Shown in pieces: positions 7,265 to 14,120 of a DNA stretch of 17,912 nucleotides. The stretch is from JBQCEE01 sp051960575 (GTDB lineage: Bacteria > Actinomycetota > Actinomycetes > Mycobacteriales > Jatrophihabitantaceae), in the NCBI RefSeq assembly GCF_051960575.1, contig NZ_JBQCEE010000392.1, positions 1 through 17,912 on the forward strand, given 5' to 3'. Under the pieces are notes generated by a model. That model saw only the letters and a list, made by a program, of their open reading frames with translations. It was not told the DNA's origin and did not search any database. Each line of letters opens with the position of its first letter. Position 1 is the stretch's first letter. A program made the translations under genes and the position numbers.

Positions 7265-8403
7265 CCCACCCCCTCCGGACGCAACCGCGCCACCAGGCCG
7301 GTGTCGTACTCCCCGGCCGCGAAGCCCGGGTCGGCGAGCACCTCCGCGAGGAACGGGAGGTTGTGTCGTGGTCCGCGCAGCCGGAACGCCTCGACCGCCG
7401 CTCGGGACCGTGCGACGGCGGACGGCCGGTCCGGCGCCCGCACGCAGACCTTCGCGAGCAGCGAGTCGTAGTAGGGCGTCACCACGTCACCCTCGTCCAC
7501 CCCGGCGTCGACGCGCACGCCCTCGGGCGGCTCCCACTGCTCGATGCATCCGGGGCCGGGCAGGAACCGCACCGGGTCCTCGGCGCACACCCGCAACTGG
7601 ATCGCGTTGCCGTCCGGCCGGGGTGGACGGAGCGGGTCGAAGCCGGGTGGCTCGCCGGCCGCGACGCGCAACTGCTCCGCCACGAGGTCGAGGCCGGTGA
7701 CCAGCTCGGTGACCGTGTGCTCGACCTGGAGGCGCGTGTTCATCTCGAGGAAGACGAACGAGCCGTCGGCCGGATCGACGAGCCACTCGACGGCGCCCGC
7801 GCCGCGGTAGCCGACGGCCTCGCCGACGCGGACCGAGGCGGCGTGCATCGCTGCGCGGACGTCTTCGGACAGCCCGGGCGCCGGGGTCTCCTCGATCCCC
7901 ATGCCGATGCCGCCGCCGCCACCGGCGGCCTTCACCATCACCGGGTACCCGATCCGGTGCGCGGCGGCGCGTGCCGCATCGATGTCAGGGACTGCCGTGC
8001 TCGTGCCGCGTCCGATCGGAACGCCTGCCTCGCCGACGATCCTGCGCGCGTTGATCTTGTCACCCATCGCATCGATGCAGTCGGCGGACGGGCCGACGAA
8101 CACCGCACCGGCGGCCGTCACGCGGCGGGCGAACGCGGCGTGCTCGGACAGGAAGCCGTAGCCGGGATGCACCGCCTCGGCGCCCGTCGCCCGCACGGCC
8201 GCGACGATCGCGTCGATGTCGAGGTAGCCCGCACCGGGGTTCGGGCCGCTGAGCGGATACGCCTCATCGGCCTCGCGGACGTGCTTGGCCCCGGCGTCAG
8301 CCGCGGAGTGCACCGCGATCGAGCGGATGCCGAGCGACCGCAGGGTCCTGATGACGCGGCAGGCGATCTCGCCACGGTTGGCCACCAGGACGGACTCGAA
8401 CAC
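7261..8403 (-). CDS. Biotin carboxylase-like alpha subunit with internal deletion
   Basis: Biotin carboxylases use ATP and bicarbonate to carboxylate biotin. The N-terminal domain is clear (ESVLVANRGEIACRVIR, then HPGYGFLSE at 79-87), as is the glycine-rich ATP loop KAAGGGGGIGM (158-168). The C-terminal part is also present, including FLEMNTRLQVEHTVTE (218-233) and the YYDSLLAK region. The protein has only 380 residues against about 450 for the family. GGGGGIGM is joined directly to GIEETPAPG, so roughly 70 residues are missing, in frame, near base 7900. The missing block normally carries the E-K pair, the EVQV strand and the RDCSxQRRxQK segment with ATP and bicarbonate ligands. No biotin-carrier domain follows. 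The GTG at 8403 is the only start consistent with the family's N-terminus; the upstream region is G-rich but lacks a classic ribosome binding site. Activity is doubtful. Confidence 0.88.
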   Translation of the reverse strand: MFESVLVANRGEIACRVIRTLRSLGIRSIAVHSAADAGAKHVREADEAYPLSGPNPGAGYLDIDAIVAAVRATGAEAVHPGYGFLSEHAAFARRVTAAGAVFVGPSADCIDAMGDKINARRIVGEAGVPIGRGTSTAVPDIDAARAAAHRIGYPVMVKAAGGGGGIGMGIEETPAPGLSEDVRAAMHAASVRVGEAVGYRGAGAVEWLVDPADGSFVFLEMNTRLQVEHTVTELVTGLDLVAEQLRVAAGEPPGFDPLRPPRPDGNAIQLRVCAEDPVRFLPGPGCIEQWEPPEGVRVDAGVDEGDVVTPYYDSLLAKVCVRAPDRPSAVARSRAAVEAFRLRGPRHNLPFLAEVLADPGFAAGEYDTGLVARLRPEGVG

Positions 8404-8425
8404 CCGGCCGCCCCCCCGCGTCTCA

Positions 8426-8441
8426 CACTGCTAACTGTAGT
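8426..8441. promoter_or_regulatory. Palindromic operator candidate with -10 for the carboxylase operon
   Basis: CACTGCTAACTGTAGT is identical to the element at 1449-1464 and lies in the 88-base divergent gap between the biotin carboxylase and the APH-type gene. On the minus strand it contains TACAGT (plus 8434-8439), a TAnnnT -10 candidate that would place a transcript start about 24 bases before the GTG at 8403. A bound regulator would block that promoter. No convincing -35 hexamer is visible. Confidence 0.55.
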
Positions 8442-8473
8442 GACGTTGGTTGAAGCTAGTCCGGCCGGGTGAC

Positions 8474-8488
8474 GCTGTCTACTGTCAG
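8474..8488 (+). promoter_or_regulatory. -10 element for a probable leaderless transcript; weak operator similarity
   Basis: TACTGT (8480-8485) follows the actinobacterial TAnnnT -10 form and ends six bases before the ATG at 8492, so transcription would begin at or next to the start codon. No Shine-Dalgarno sequence precedes the ATG. The surrounding GCTGTCTACTGTCAG partly matches the operator-like palindrome at 8427-8441 (shared CTG and ACTGT), and could be a second, weaker binding site. Confidence 0.4.
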
Positions 8489-8491
8489 ACG

Positions 8492-9523
8492 ATGGCCGCT
8501 CCGATCGACACCGTCGGACTCGACGACTACCTCACCGAGCACCTGTCCGGCTACGTGGCACCGGGGCGGGCGACGCTGCTCAAGGGCGGCCAGTCGAACC
8601 CGACGGTCCGTCTCGACGCCGCCGACGGCTCGGTCCTCGTGGTGCGGATGCGGCCACAGGGCGTCGGCGACTGGGCGCACGCCATCGACCGCGAGTACCG
8701 GGTGCTGGGCGCGCTGGCCGGGACGACGGTGCCGGTGCCGCGGGTGCACCTGTACTGCGATGACGAGAGCGTCATCGGCGCGCGCTTCTACGTCATGGAC
8801 TTCGTCGACGGCCGCATCGTCGACGACAACGGACTGCCGCAGCTGGCACGCGCCGACCGCCGCGCGGCGTGGGAGGACTACACCCGCGTCTTCGCGCGGC
8901 TGCACCGACAGGACTGGCAGGCCCTCGGCCTCGACGGCTTCGGGCGACCGCAGGGCTTCCTGCGGCGGCAACTGCGCCGGCACACCGACACCTACCGGGG
9001 CTGGGGCGAGGAGCCGCTGCCCGATCTCGACTGGTTGATCGCCTGGCTCGAGGATGCGCTGCCCGACGACCACGACGGGCCGGTCGGCATCACGCACGCG
9101 GACATCCGCACCGGCAACGTCGTCTTCGACGCGGTGCGGCCGCGGGTGGTGGGGGTGCTCGACTGGGAACTGTCGACGATCGCGCCGGTGTGGGCGGACG
9201 CAGCGCTGCTGGTGCTGCCCTTCTACGCGGACCTCGGCCCGATCGGTGATCTCACCACCGTCGACCTCGCAGCGGCCGGGCTCCCGGACCGCGACGAGGT
9301 GCTCGGCTGGTACTGCGACGAGCGTGGCGAAGCGCTGCCGGCGGACTTCGACCTGATGGTGGCCTTCGACCTCTTCCGCTACTCGTCGGTGACCTACGGT
9401 GTCGGCGTGCGCGGTCGTCGTGGCCTGACGCCGTCGCCCCAGGCAGCCGCGTTCGGCCGGTCGGCAGCACGCATCGCCGCGCGCGCCCGCGAACTGATCG
9501 GGTCGGGGAAGTTGGCCGGCTGA
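8492..9523 (+). CDS. APH/ACAD10-type phosphotransferase family protein
   Basis: A 343-residue protein with the aminoglycoside-phosphotransferase/choline-kinase fold. The N-lobe loop is LLKGGQSNPTVRL (residues 29-41). The catalytic loop is THADIRTGNVVFD (His202, Asp204 as likely base, Asn209), a variant of the usual HGDxxxGN. The metal-binding DWE is in GVLDWELSTIAPVWAD (Asp224). Relatives sit next to acyl-CoA dehydrogenases or are fused to them, as in ACAD10/11, which phosphorylate 4-hydroxyacyl-CoAs before elimination; that role is possible here but unproven, and no dehydrogenase is in the window. The ATG at 8492 is chosen over the TTG at 8450 because it fits a -10 box at leaderless spacing and begins the conserved N-terminal helix. 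It is divergent from the carboxylase operon and converges with the MaoC gene 13 bases downstream. Confidence 0.87.
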   Translation: MAAPIDTVGLDDYLTEHLSGYVAPGRATLLKGGQSNPTVRLDAADGSVLVVRMRPQGVGDWAHAIDREYRVLGALAGTTVPVPRVHLYCDDESVIGARFYVMDFVDGRIVDDNGLPQLARADRRAAWEDYTRVFARLHRQDWQALGLDGFGRPQGFLRRQLRRHTDTYRGWGEEPLPDLDWLIAWLEDALPDDHDGPVGITHADIRTGNVVFDAVRPRVVGVLDWELSTIAPVWADAALLVLPFYADLGPIGDLTTVDLAAAGLPDRDEVLGWYCDERGEALPADFDLMVAFDLFRYSSVTYGVGVRGRRGLTPSPQAAAFGRSAARIAARARELIGSGKLAG

Positions 9524-9528
9524 CCGGC
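9515..9528. terminator. Small hairpin at convergent gene ends
   Basis: GCCGG (9515-9519), loop CTGA containing the APH-gene stop, and CCGGC (9524-9528) form a perfect five-base stem between the convergent APH and MaoC genes. It is short, has no T-tract, and GC-rich DNA produces such repeats by chance, so the call is weak. Confidence 0.3.
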
Positions 9529-9536
9529 GAGCCGCC

Positions 9537-10475
9537 TCAGGGCGCGATGACCGTCGCGCCCCCGGTCATGACGACGCGTCCCTCGTGCGTGGTCGTGACG
9601 AGCTCCAGGACGAGCTCACCGGCACGCTCGCCGACGACGGTCGCCCGCGCGGTCAGCGTCTCGCCGGGCCAGACCTGCCCGCGGAACGAGGCGCGGTAGG
9701 TGCGCAGGGCGTCGACGCCGAACCATACGGTCAGCACCCGCCCGGACGCCCCCATCGTCCACATGCCGTGCGCGAACACGGACGGGTACCCGGCGGCCTG
9801 CGTCGCGAAGACCTCATCGGTGTGCAAGGGGTTGTAGTCGCCGCTCGCGCCGGCATACATCACGAGGCGGCTGCGGGTCAGGCCGTCCGCGATCACGAGG
9901 TCGCGGTGCTCGCCCGTGCCGGCGGTCGCGGCCGGGCCGGGCGGCGCCGCACCGTCGTCGGTGGTCACACCGTCCGGCGCGGGATCGGGACTCAGCACGA
10001 CGGCCACCTGGCTCACCGACTGCAACAGCTCGTCTGAGGCCGTGTCGCGGAAGTCGGTGAGGACCTCGGAGAAGGACAGGTGGCCGCCCTGGCGCCGCGG
10101 CTTGACCCAGCTGCGCCCCTGCCGGTGGTCGACGCGCACCACCTGCCCGGCCCGGACGGGCCGGTGGTACACGTACGCCTGCTCGGCGTGCAGGCCGGCG
10201 CCGAAGGCCGCGGCAGGGGCGCCGGACGCCGTGCGCCCCGACCCCACCCACGGGTCGTCGCCGTGCGGACGCAGCGGATTGGCCGACATGAACTGGATGT
10301 GCGCCGCAGTGAAGGTGGGCGGAGCGGTCGCCACGCGGTGGTCGACGACATCGGCGTCGCGGTCACCGATGGCACGGGCGAAGAAGTGCAGGTGCGTCGA
10401 CTCGACCGGGAACAGGTAGCCCGACTCCGGGATCGCCGGTGCCGCCGGAGCCACTGCGGCCGGACGGGAGGTCAT
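9537..10475 (-). CDS. Double-hotdog MaoC-like enoyl-CoA hydratase/dehydratase
   Basis: A 312-residue protein with two hotdog domains. The N-terminal domain (about 16-160) is of the FAS1-type MaoC dehydratase N kind, with GLHAEQAYVYHRPVRAGQ. A Pro/Gly/Asp-rich linker covers about 163-188. The C-terminal domain holds the hydratase motif YAGASGDYNPLHTDEVFA with the catalytic pair Asp213 and His218, then YPSVFAHGMWTMG. Proteins with this layout hydrate trans-2-enoyl-CoAs to (R)-3-hydroxyacyl-CoAs, and in actinobacteria they commonly serve steroid or bulky side-chain degradation. The ATG at 10475 overlaps the preceding crotonase stop (ATGA); the longer open frame upstream is the shadow of that crotonase. 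It is the last gene of a three-gene operon, so two different hydratase folds are co-expressed. Confidence 0.9.
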   Translation of the reverse strand: MTSRPAAVAPAAPAIPESGYLFPVESTHLHFFARAIGDRDADVVDHRVATAPPTFTAAHIQFMSANPLRPHGDDPWVGSGRTASGAPAAAFGAGLHAEQAYVYHRPVRAGQVVRVDHRQGRSWVKPRRQGGHLSFSEVLTDFRDTASDELLQSVSQVAVVLSPDPAPDGVTTDDGAAPPGPAATAGTGEHRDLVIADGLTRSRLVMYAGASGDYNPLHTDEVFATQAAGYPSVFAHGMWTMGASGRVLTVWFGVDALRTYRASFRGQVWPGETLTARATVVGERAGELVLELVTTTHEGRVVMTGGATVIAP

Positions 10476-11236
10476 CGTCCCGTCCAGCGCGGGGCGCGAC
10501 GCTCGACGAACGCGACGGCACCCTCGTGCGCGTCGGCGCTCGCATTGATCCGCAGCCCGGCCTCGTGCGCACGCGCGAGGCTCGCGGCCCGGTCGAGGTC
10601 GAGCGAGGCGTACATCAGTTCCTTGGTGAGCCGCAGCGAGAGCGGCGCGTTCGCCGCGATGAGCCGGGCCACGCGGATCGCCTCCGGCAGGACGTCGTCG
10701 GAAGGCCGGAGATGGTTCACCAACCCGAGCTGGTGGGCGCGGCCGGCGTCGATGCGCTCGCCGGTCAGGCCGACCTCGAGCGCCACCGCCAGCGGGAGTC
10801 GGCGCGGCAGGTCGGTGCCGCCGCCGGCGGCGATGAGGCCGCGCTTGACCTCCGGGATGCCGAACGAGGCGTGCTCCGCGGCGACGATGACGTCGCATGC
10901 GAGCAACAGCTCGAGCCCGGCCGCGACCGCCACACCGTTGACCGCGGCGACGATCGGCTTCGGGTAGACGCTGCCGAGGAAGTCGCGCAGCGCGTACCAG
11001 TCGCTGTCCGCATCGGTCGGTGGGCGTTCGGCGAACGCGGCGAGATCGACGCCGGACGAGAACGCCTTGTCCCCGGCGCCGGTCAGGACGACCGCCTGCA
11101 CGGCGTCGTCGTCGCGGAACCCGGCGAACGCGTCGGCGAGCCCGCGCATGGTGCGGTCGTCGAGCGCGTTGCGGCGCTCGGGGCGATCGATCGTCAGCAC
11201 TGCTACGCCGCCGTCGGTCTCGGTGCGGAGGGTCAT
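10472..11236 (-). CDS. Enoyl-CoA hydratase (crotonase family), catalytic glutamates present
   Basis: A 254-residue crotonase of normal length. The first oxyanion motif is DKAFSSGVDL (residues 56-65). The second oxyanion and helix region is NGVAVAAGLELLLACDV (100-116), in which Glu109 aligns with the first catalytic glutamate of rat hydratase. The second catalytic glutamate is Glu129 in FGIPEVKRGL. Both acids being present supports true syn-hydration of 2-enoyl-CoA. The C-terminal EGAVAFVERRAPRW is the usual lid end. The ATG at 11236 overlaps the stop of the quinone-oxidoreductase gene, and its stop overlaps the MaoC start, so it is the middle gene of a coupled operon. Confidence 0.92.
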   Translation of the reverse strand: MTLRTETDGGVAVLTIDRPERRNALDDRTMRGLADAFAGFRDDDAVQAVVLTGAGDKAFSSGVDLAAFAERPPTDADSDWYALRDFLGSVYPKPIVAAVNGVAVAAGLELLLACDVIVAAEHASFGIPEVKRGLIAAGGGTDLPRRLPLAVALEVGLTGERIDAGRAHQLGLVNHLRPSDDVLPEAIRVARLIAANAPLSLRLTKELMYASLDLDRAASLARAHEAGLRINASADAHEGAVAFVERRAPRWTGR

Positions 11237-12216
11237 GGCGTCACCACCACTCGTCCGTAGGTGCCTCGCCCGGCGAGCGACTGCAGCGCCGTGGCGGCGG
11301 ATGTGAGCGGCTCGGTCCGCATGACCAGCGGATCGACCCGACCGTCGAGCACGAGCTGCACGATCTCGTCGTGTGCGCGCCGGATCAGGTGCGGCGCGCG
11401 GTCCTTGTACGGGCCCCAGTACAGGCCGAGCACCGAGTAGTTCTTGATGAGCAGGTGGTTCACCTTGACGACCGGGATGGTCTCGGAGGCGAAGCCGATC
11501 ACGAGCAGGCGCCCCTCCCACGCGATGCAGCGCCGGCTGCGGTCGAAGACGTCGCCGCCGACCGGGTCGAAGACCACGTCGGCCCCTCGCCCGGCCGTGA
11601 GCTCGTTGATCAGCGGCGCGAAGTCGGGGTGCTCGAGGTAGTCGATCGCGTGCTCGGCACCCATCCGTCGGCAGAGTTCGGTCTTGGCCGCGCCACCCGC
11701 GGTCGCGACGACCCGCGCGCCCGCCGCGACACCGAGTGCGATCGCCGCGGCGCCGACGCCACCCGCGCCTGCGTTGACCAGCAGCGTCTCCCCCGCCTGG
11801 AGCGCAGCGCGATGATGCAGGCCGAACCATGCGGTCTGGTAGGCGGTGTGCATCGCCGCTGCCGTGACGTCGGCGATCCGCTCGGGCAGCGGGTGCAGGT
11901 CGGTCTCCGCAGCGACGGCGAACTCGGCCAGACCGCCGTGGGGCAGGCGCGCGATGCCGACCACCCGGTCACCCGGCGCCAGGGTCACGCCGGCGCCCAC
12001 GCGGTGCACGGTGCCGGCGATCTCCATCCCGGGGGTGAACGGCAGTGCGGCCCGCTCCTGGTGCTTGCCCTGCGTCAGCAACAGATCGGGATAGCCGAGA
12101 CCGCACGCCCCGACCCGGACGACCACCTCACCCGGGCCTGCCTCCGGCGCGGGACGGTCGACGAGGGTCATCGCCTCGGCAGGGTCCCCGGTGTGCTCGA
12201 CCAGCCAGGCACGCAT
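11233..12216 (-). CDS. Zinc-free MDR oxidoreductase (NADPH:quinone reductase-like)
   Basis: A 327-residue medium-chain dehydrogenase/reductase of the quinone-oxidoreductase type. The N-terminal GroES-like domain contains YPDLLLTQGKHQERAALPF and PGMEIAGTV. The Rossmann nucleotide loop is NAGAGGVGAAAI (residues 148-159). The cysteine cluster that binds structural zinc in alcohol dehydrogenases is absent. Such enzymes reduce quinones or the double bond of enones and enoyl-CoAs with NADPH; a 2-enoyl reductase step would suit the neighbours but is not provable. The ATG at 12216 gives the standard N-terminus (MRAWLVEHTG), with a purine-rich GAAGGGTGGG upstream. The frame remains open upstream only across the promoter region. 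It is first in a three-gene operon and divergent from a second crotonase. Confidence 0.9.
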   Translation of the reverse strand: MRAWLVEHTGDPAEAMTLVDRPAPEAGPGEVVVRVGACGLGYPDLLLTQGKHQERAALPFTPGMEIAGTVHRVGAGVTLAPGDRVVGIARLPHGGLAEFAVAAETDLHPLPERIADVTAAAMHTAYQTAWFGLHHRAALQAGETLLVNAGAGGVGAAAIALGVAAGARVVATAGGAAKTELCRRMGAEHAIDYLEHPDFAPLINELTAGRGADVVFDPVGGDVFDRSRRCIAWEGRLLVIGFASETIPVVKVNHLLIKNYSVLGLYWGPYKDRAPHLIRRAHDEIVQLVLDGRVDPLVMRTEPLTSAATALQSLAGRGTYGRVVVTP

Positions 12217-12258
12217 CGGCACGCCCACCCTTCTGACGCTGTTGCCCGGCGGAGTGAC

Positions 12259-12273
12259 TCTGTTTACTGTAAT
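12259..12273. promoter_or_regulatory. Operator-like palindrome with overlapping divergent -10 boxes
   Basis: TCTGTTTACTGTAAT matches the element at 1450-1464 and 8427-8441 at 10 of 15 positions, including the core ACTGTA. It sits in the 97-base divergent gap between the quinone-oxidoreductase-like operon and the plus-strand crotonase. It holds TACTGT (12265-12270) facing the crotonase and TACAGT on the minus strand (plus 12266-12271) facing the other operon. Overlapping promoters inside one palindrome would let one regulator control both directions. Confidence 0.5.
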
Positions 12274-12313
12274 GCGACGGCAGGTGCTGCAACACCCTTC
12301 CGGAGGTAGCGAA

Positions 12314-13141
12314 GTGACCGACGAACTCGTCCTGCGCGAGGACCGCGACGGCGTCGCCGTCCTCTCCCTCAACCGCCCGCACCGACGCAACGCGTGGACG
12401 ATCCCGTTGCAGCGTCGGTACTACGGCCGCCTGCAGGAGTGTGTGGAGGACGGCTCGGTGCGCTGCATCGTCGTCACCGGTGCGGGCGACACCTTCTGCC
12501 CCGGCGCCGACACCGACGAGCTGCAGGTCTACACGCAGACCGGCGAGTTCAACCCGGAGATGGCCGAGATCGAACAGGCCGAGTGGTATCCGCTCACGGT
12601 CCCCAAGCCGATGATCGCGGCGATCAACGGCGCCGCGGCGGGCTTCGGGTTGGTGCAGACGATGATGTGCGACGTCCGCTTCGCCGTGCCGGGCGCCCGG
12701 CTGAGCACGGCGTTCGCACGCCGTGGGTTGCCGGCGTTGCACTCCGCGTCCTACCTGCTCCCCCGGCTCATCGGCGGCAGCCGCGCGGCCGAGCTGCTCG
12801 TCTCCGGCCGCACCTTCACGACCGACGAGGCCGAACGGATCGGGCTGGTGCACCGGCTGGTGCCGCGCGAGACGCTGCTGGACGCGGTGCACGAGTACGC
12901 CGCCGACATCGCGCAGCATGTCTCGCCCGCATCCGTCCAGCACATCAAGGAGCAGTTGCGCGCGGCGCAGGAGTCGACGTTCCTGGACGCCCTGCACGAC
13001 GCCGAGGCGCGCGAGCTCGGCGCGCTCTCGTCGGTCGACTTCCACGAGGGCGTCATGAGCTTCGTCGAGCGTCGCCCACCGGCGTTCGCACCGCTCGGGC
13101 AGGGCTCGCTGCCCTACACCGAGCAGCAGACCGCTACGTGA
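12314..13141 (+). CDS. Crotonase-family protein lacking the usual catalytic acids
   Basis: A 275-residue crotonase-fold protein. The oxyanion-hole motifs are intact: GDTFCPGADTDEL (residues 59-70) and NGAAAGFGLVQTMMCDVRFA (105-124). The two positions that carry catalytic glutamates in enoyl-CoA hydratases are Val114 and Phe134. In the related RRGLIAEHG subfamily an acid follows the arginine pair, but here the sequence is RRGLPALHS with Leu142. It can probably bind and polarise an acyl-CoA thioester, yet hydration chemistry is doubtful; isomerase, ring or C-C hydrolase activity, or a degenerate role, are alternatives. The GTG at 12314 is chosen because GGAGGT lies six bases upstream; an in-frame ATG at 12272 falls inside the promoter palindrome. 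Its 3' end overlaps the convergent LLM gene by eight bases. Confidence 0.88.
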   Translation: MTDELVLREDRDGVAVLSLNRPHRRNAWTIPLQRRYYGRLQECVEDGSVRCIVVTGAGDTFCPGADTDELQVYTQTGEFNPEMAEIEQAEWYPLTVPKPMIAAINGAAAGFGLVQTMMCDVRFAVPGARLSTAFARRGLPALHSASYLLPRLIGGSRAAELLVSGRTFTTDEAERIGLVHRLVPRETLLDAVHEYAADIAQHVSPASVQHIKEQLRAAQESTFLDALHDAEARELGALSSVDFHEGVMSFVERRPPAFAPLGQGSLPYTEQQTAT

Positions 13142-14120
13142 TCGAGTCGCGGATGGCGGCGGCCAGGCGCAGCGTGCGCTCGCCCGCGGGGTCCTCGCCG
13201 GTCGCCGACGGCACGATCACGATGTCGTCGGCGCCGGCCGCCGCGTACTCCTTGATCCGCCGCTCGACGCGCGCGGCGTCGCCGACCAGGCCGGTGACCG
13301 ACACCAGCTCGTCGGGGATCCGCGCCAGGATGTCCGCCGGGTGTGGACGTCCCTGCGCGAAGTCGACGACGTCGCCGAAGCCGGCCCGGCGGAAGACGTC
13401 GCTGTAACCGGGGATGGCGAGGTACCCGACGACGGCGCGTCGCAGCTGCTCGAGCGCCTGCGGGCCGGGCTCGATGGCCGTCGCGACCCACACCGCGACG
13501 CGCGGGCACGGGCGGCCCAGCTCGTGCGCGGCGACGCGCAGCTTCGCCACCATGAGGCGCACCGAGTCGGGGTCGATGAGGTTCAGCACGAGCCGGTCGG
13601 CATGGGCCGCGGCGACCCGGATCGCCCGGTCGCCGAAGGCCGCGATGACCAGCTCGGAGCGCGGCGGCGGCAGCCGCAACCGGTACCCGTCGGTACGCAC
13701 CACGGTGCCGGCCACCGACGCCTTGGCGCCGTCGAGCAGCGCGCGGACCGCCACGGCCGACTCGGCGAGGCTCGTGGCCGTCGAGCGCCAGTCGCGTCCG
13801 TGCCAGCCGTCCACGACGATCGGCGACGACGCCCCGAGCGCGACCGACACCCCGCGACTGGTCAGCGCCGCCACGGACGCCGCCCCCATCGCGATCATCA
13901 CCGGGTCACGGACGGCGACCGCGAGCGGGCCGAGCACGAGGTCGGCCTGGGTGAGCCGCTGACCGATGGACGTGCCGAGCGCGAACGCGTCCCAGGTCGC
14001 CATCTCACCGATCCAGATGGCGCGGTAACCCCAGTCGTCCGCGACGCGTGCCGTGTCGAGGACCTCGTGCGGCGGGCGGTCCTGCCACAACCCGAGCGAG
14101 ACCTCGATGTGCGTGCTCAT
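13134..14120 (-). CDS. LLM-class (probably F420-dependent) flavin oxidoreductase
   Basis: A 328-residue protein of the luciferase-like monooxygenase fold, a TIM barrel using FMN or the actinobacterial deazaflavin F420. The N-terminal strand-helix EVSLGLWQDRPPHEVLDTAR and GYRAIWIGEM fit the family. The VALGASSPIVVDGWHGRD segment (residues 93-110) is characteristic of the F420-dependent methylene-H4MPT-reductase-like branch, and the C-terminus carries the usual VERRIKEYAAAGADDIVIVP strand-helix. Candidate roles are hydride transfer to an enone or ketone in a catabolic intermediate; cofactor choice is an inference. The ATG at 14120 overlaps the stop of the upstream ligase (ATGA). It is the last gene of a four-gene operon and runs into the convergent crotonase. 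Confidence 0.87.
   Translation of the reverse strand: MSTHIEVSLGLWQDRPPHEVLDTARVADDWGYRAIWIGEMATWDAFALGTSIGQRLTQADLVLGPLAVAVRDPVMIAMGAASVAALTSRGVSVALGASSPIVVDGWHGRDWRSTATSLAESAVAVRALLDGAKASVAGTVVRTDGYRLRLPPPRSELVIAAFGDRAIRVAAAHADRLVLNLIDPDSVRLMVAKLRVAAHELGRPCPRVAVWVATAIEPGPQALEQLRRAVVGYLAIPGYSDVFRRAGFGDVVDFAQGRPHPADILARIPDELVSVTGLVGDAARVERRIKEYAAAGADDIVIVPSATGEDPAGERTLRLAAAIRDSIT

Noticed and set aside
7900..7930. Frameshift as the reason for the short biotin carboxylase
   Set aside because: The reading frame runs unbroken through both conserved flanks, so an in-frame gap and not a frameshift explains the missing block.
8411..8417. Run of seven C residues before the biotin carboxylase start as a phase-variation tract
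   Set aside because: It is upstream of the start codon, short, and such runs are common in GC-rich DNA; nothing else suggests slipped-strand switching.
12272..12313. ATG at 12272 as start of the plus-strand crotonase
   Set aside because: It lies inside the palindrome and just after the -10 hexamer; the GTG at 12314 has a GGAGGT at proper distance and gives the conserved N-terminus.
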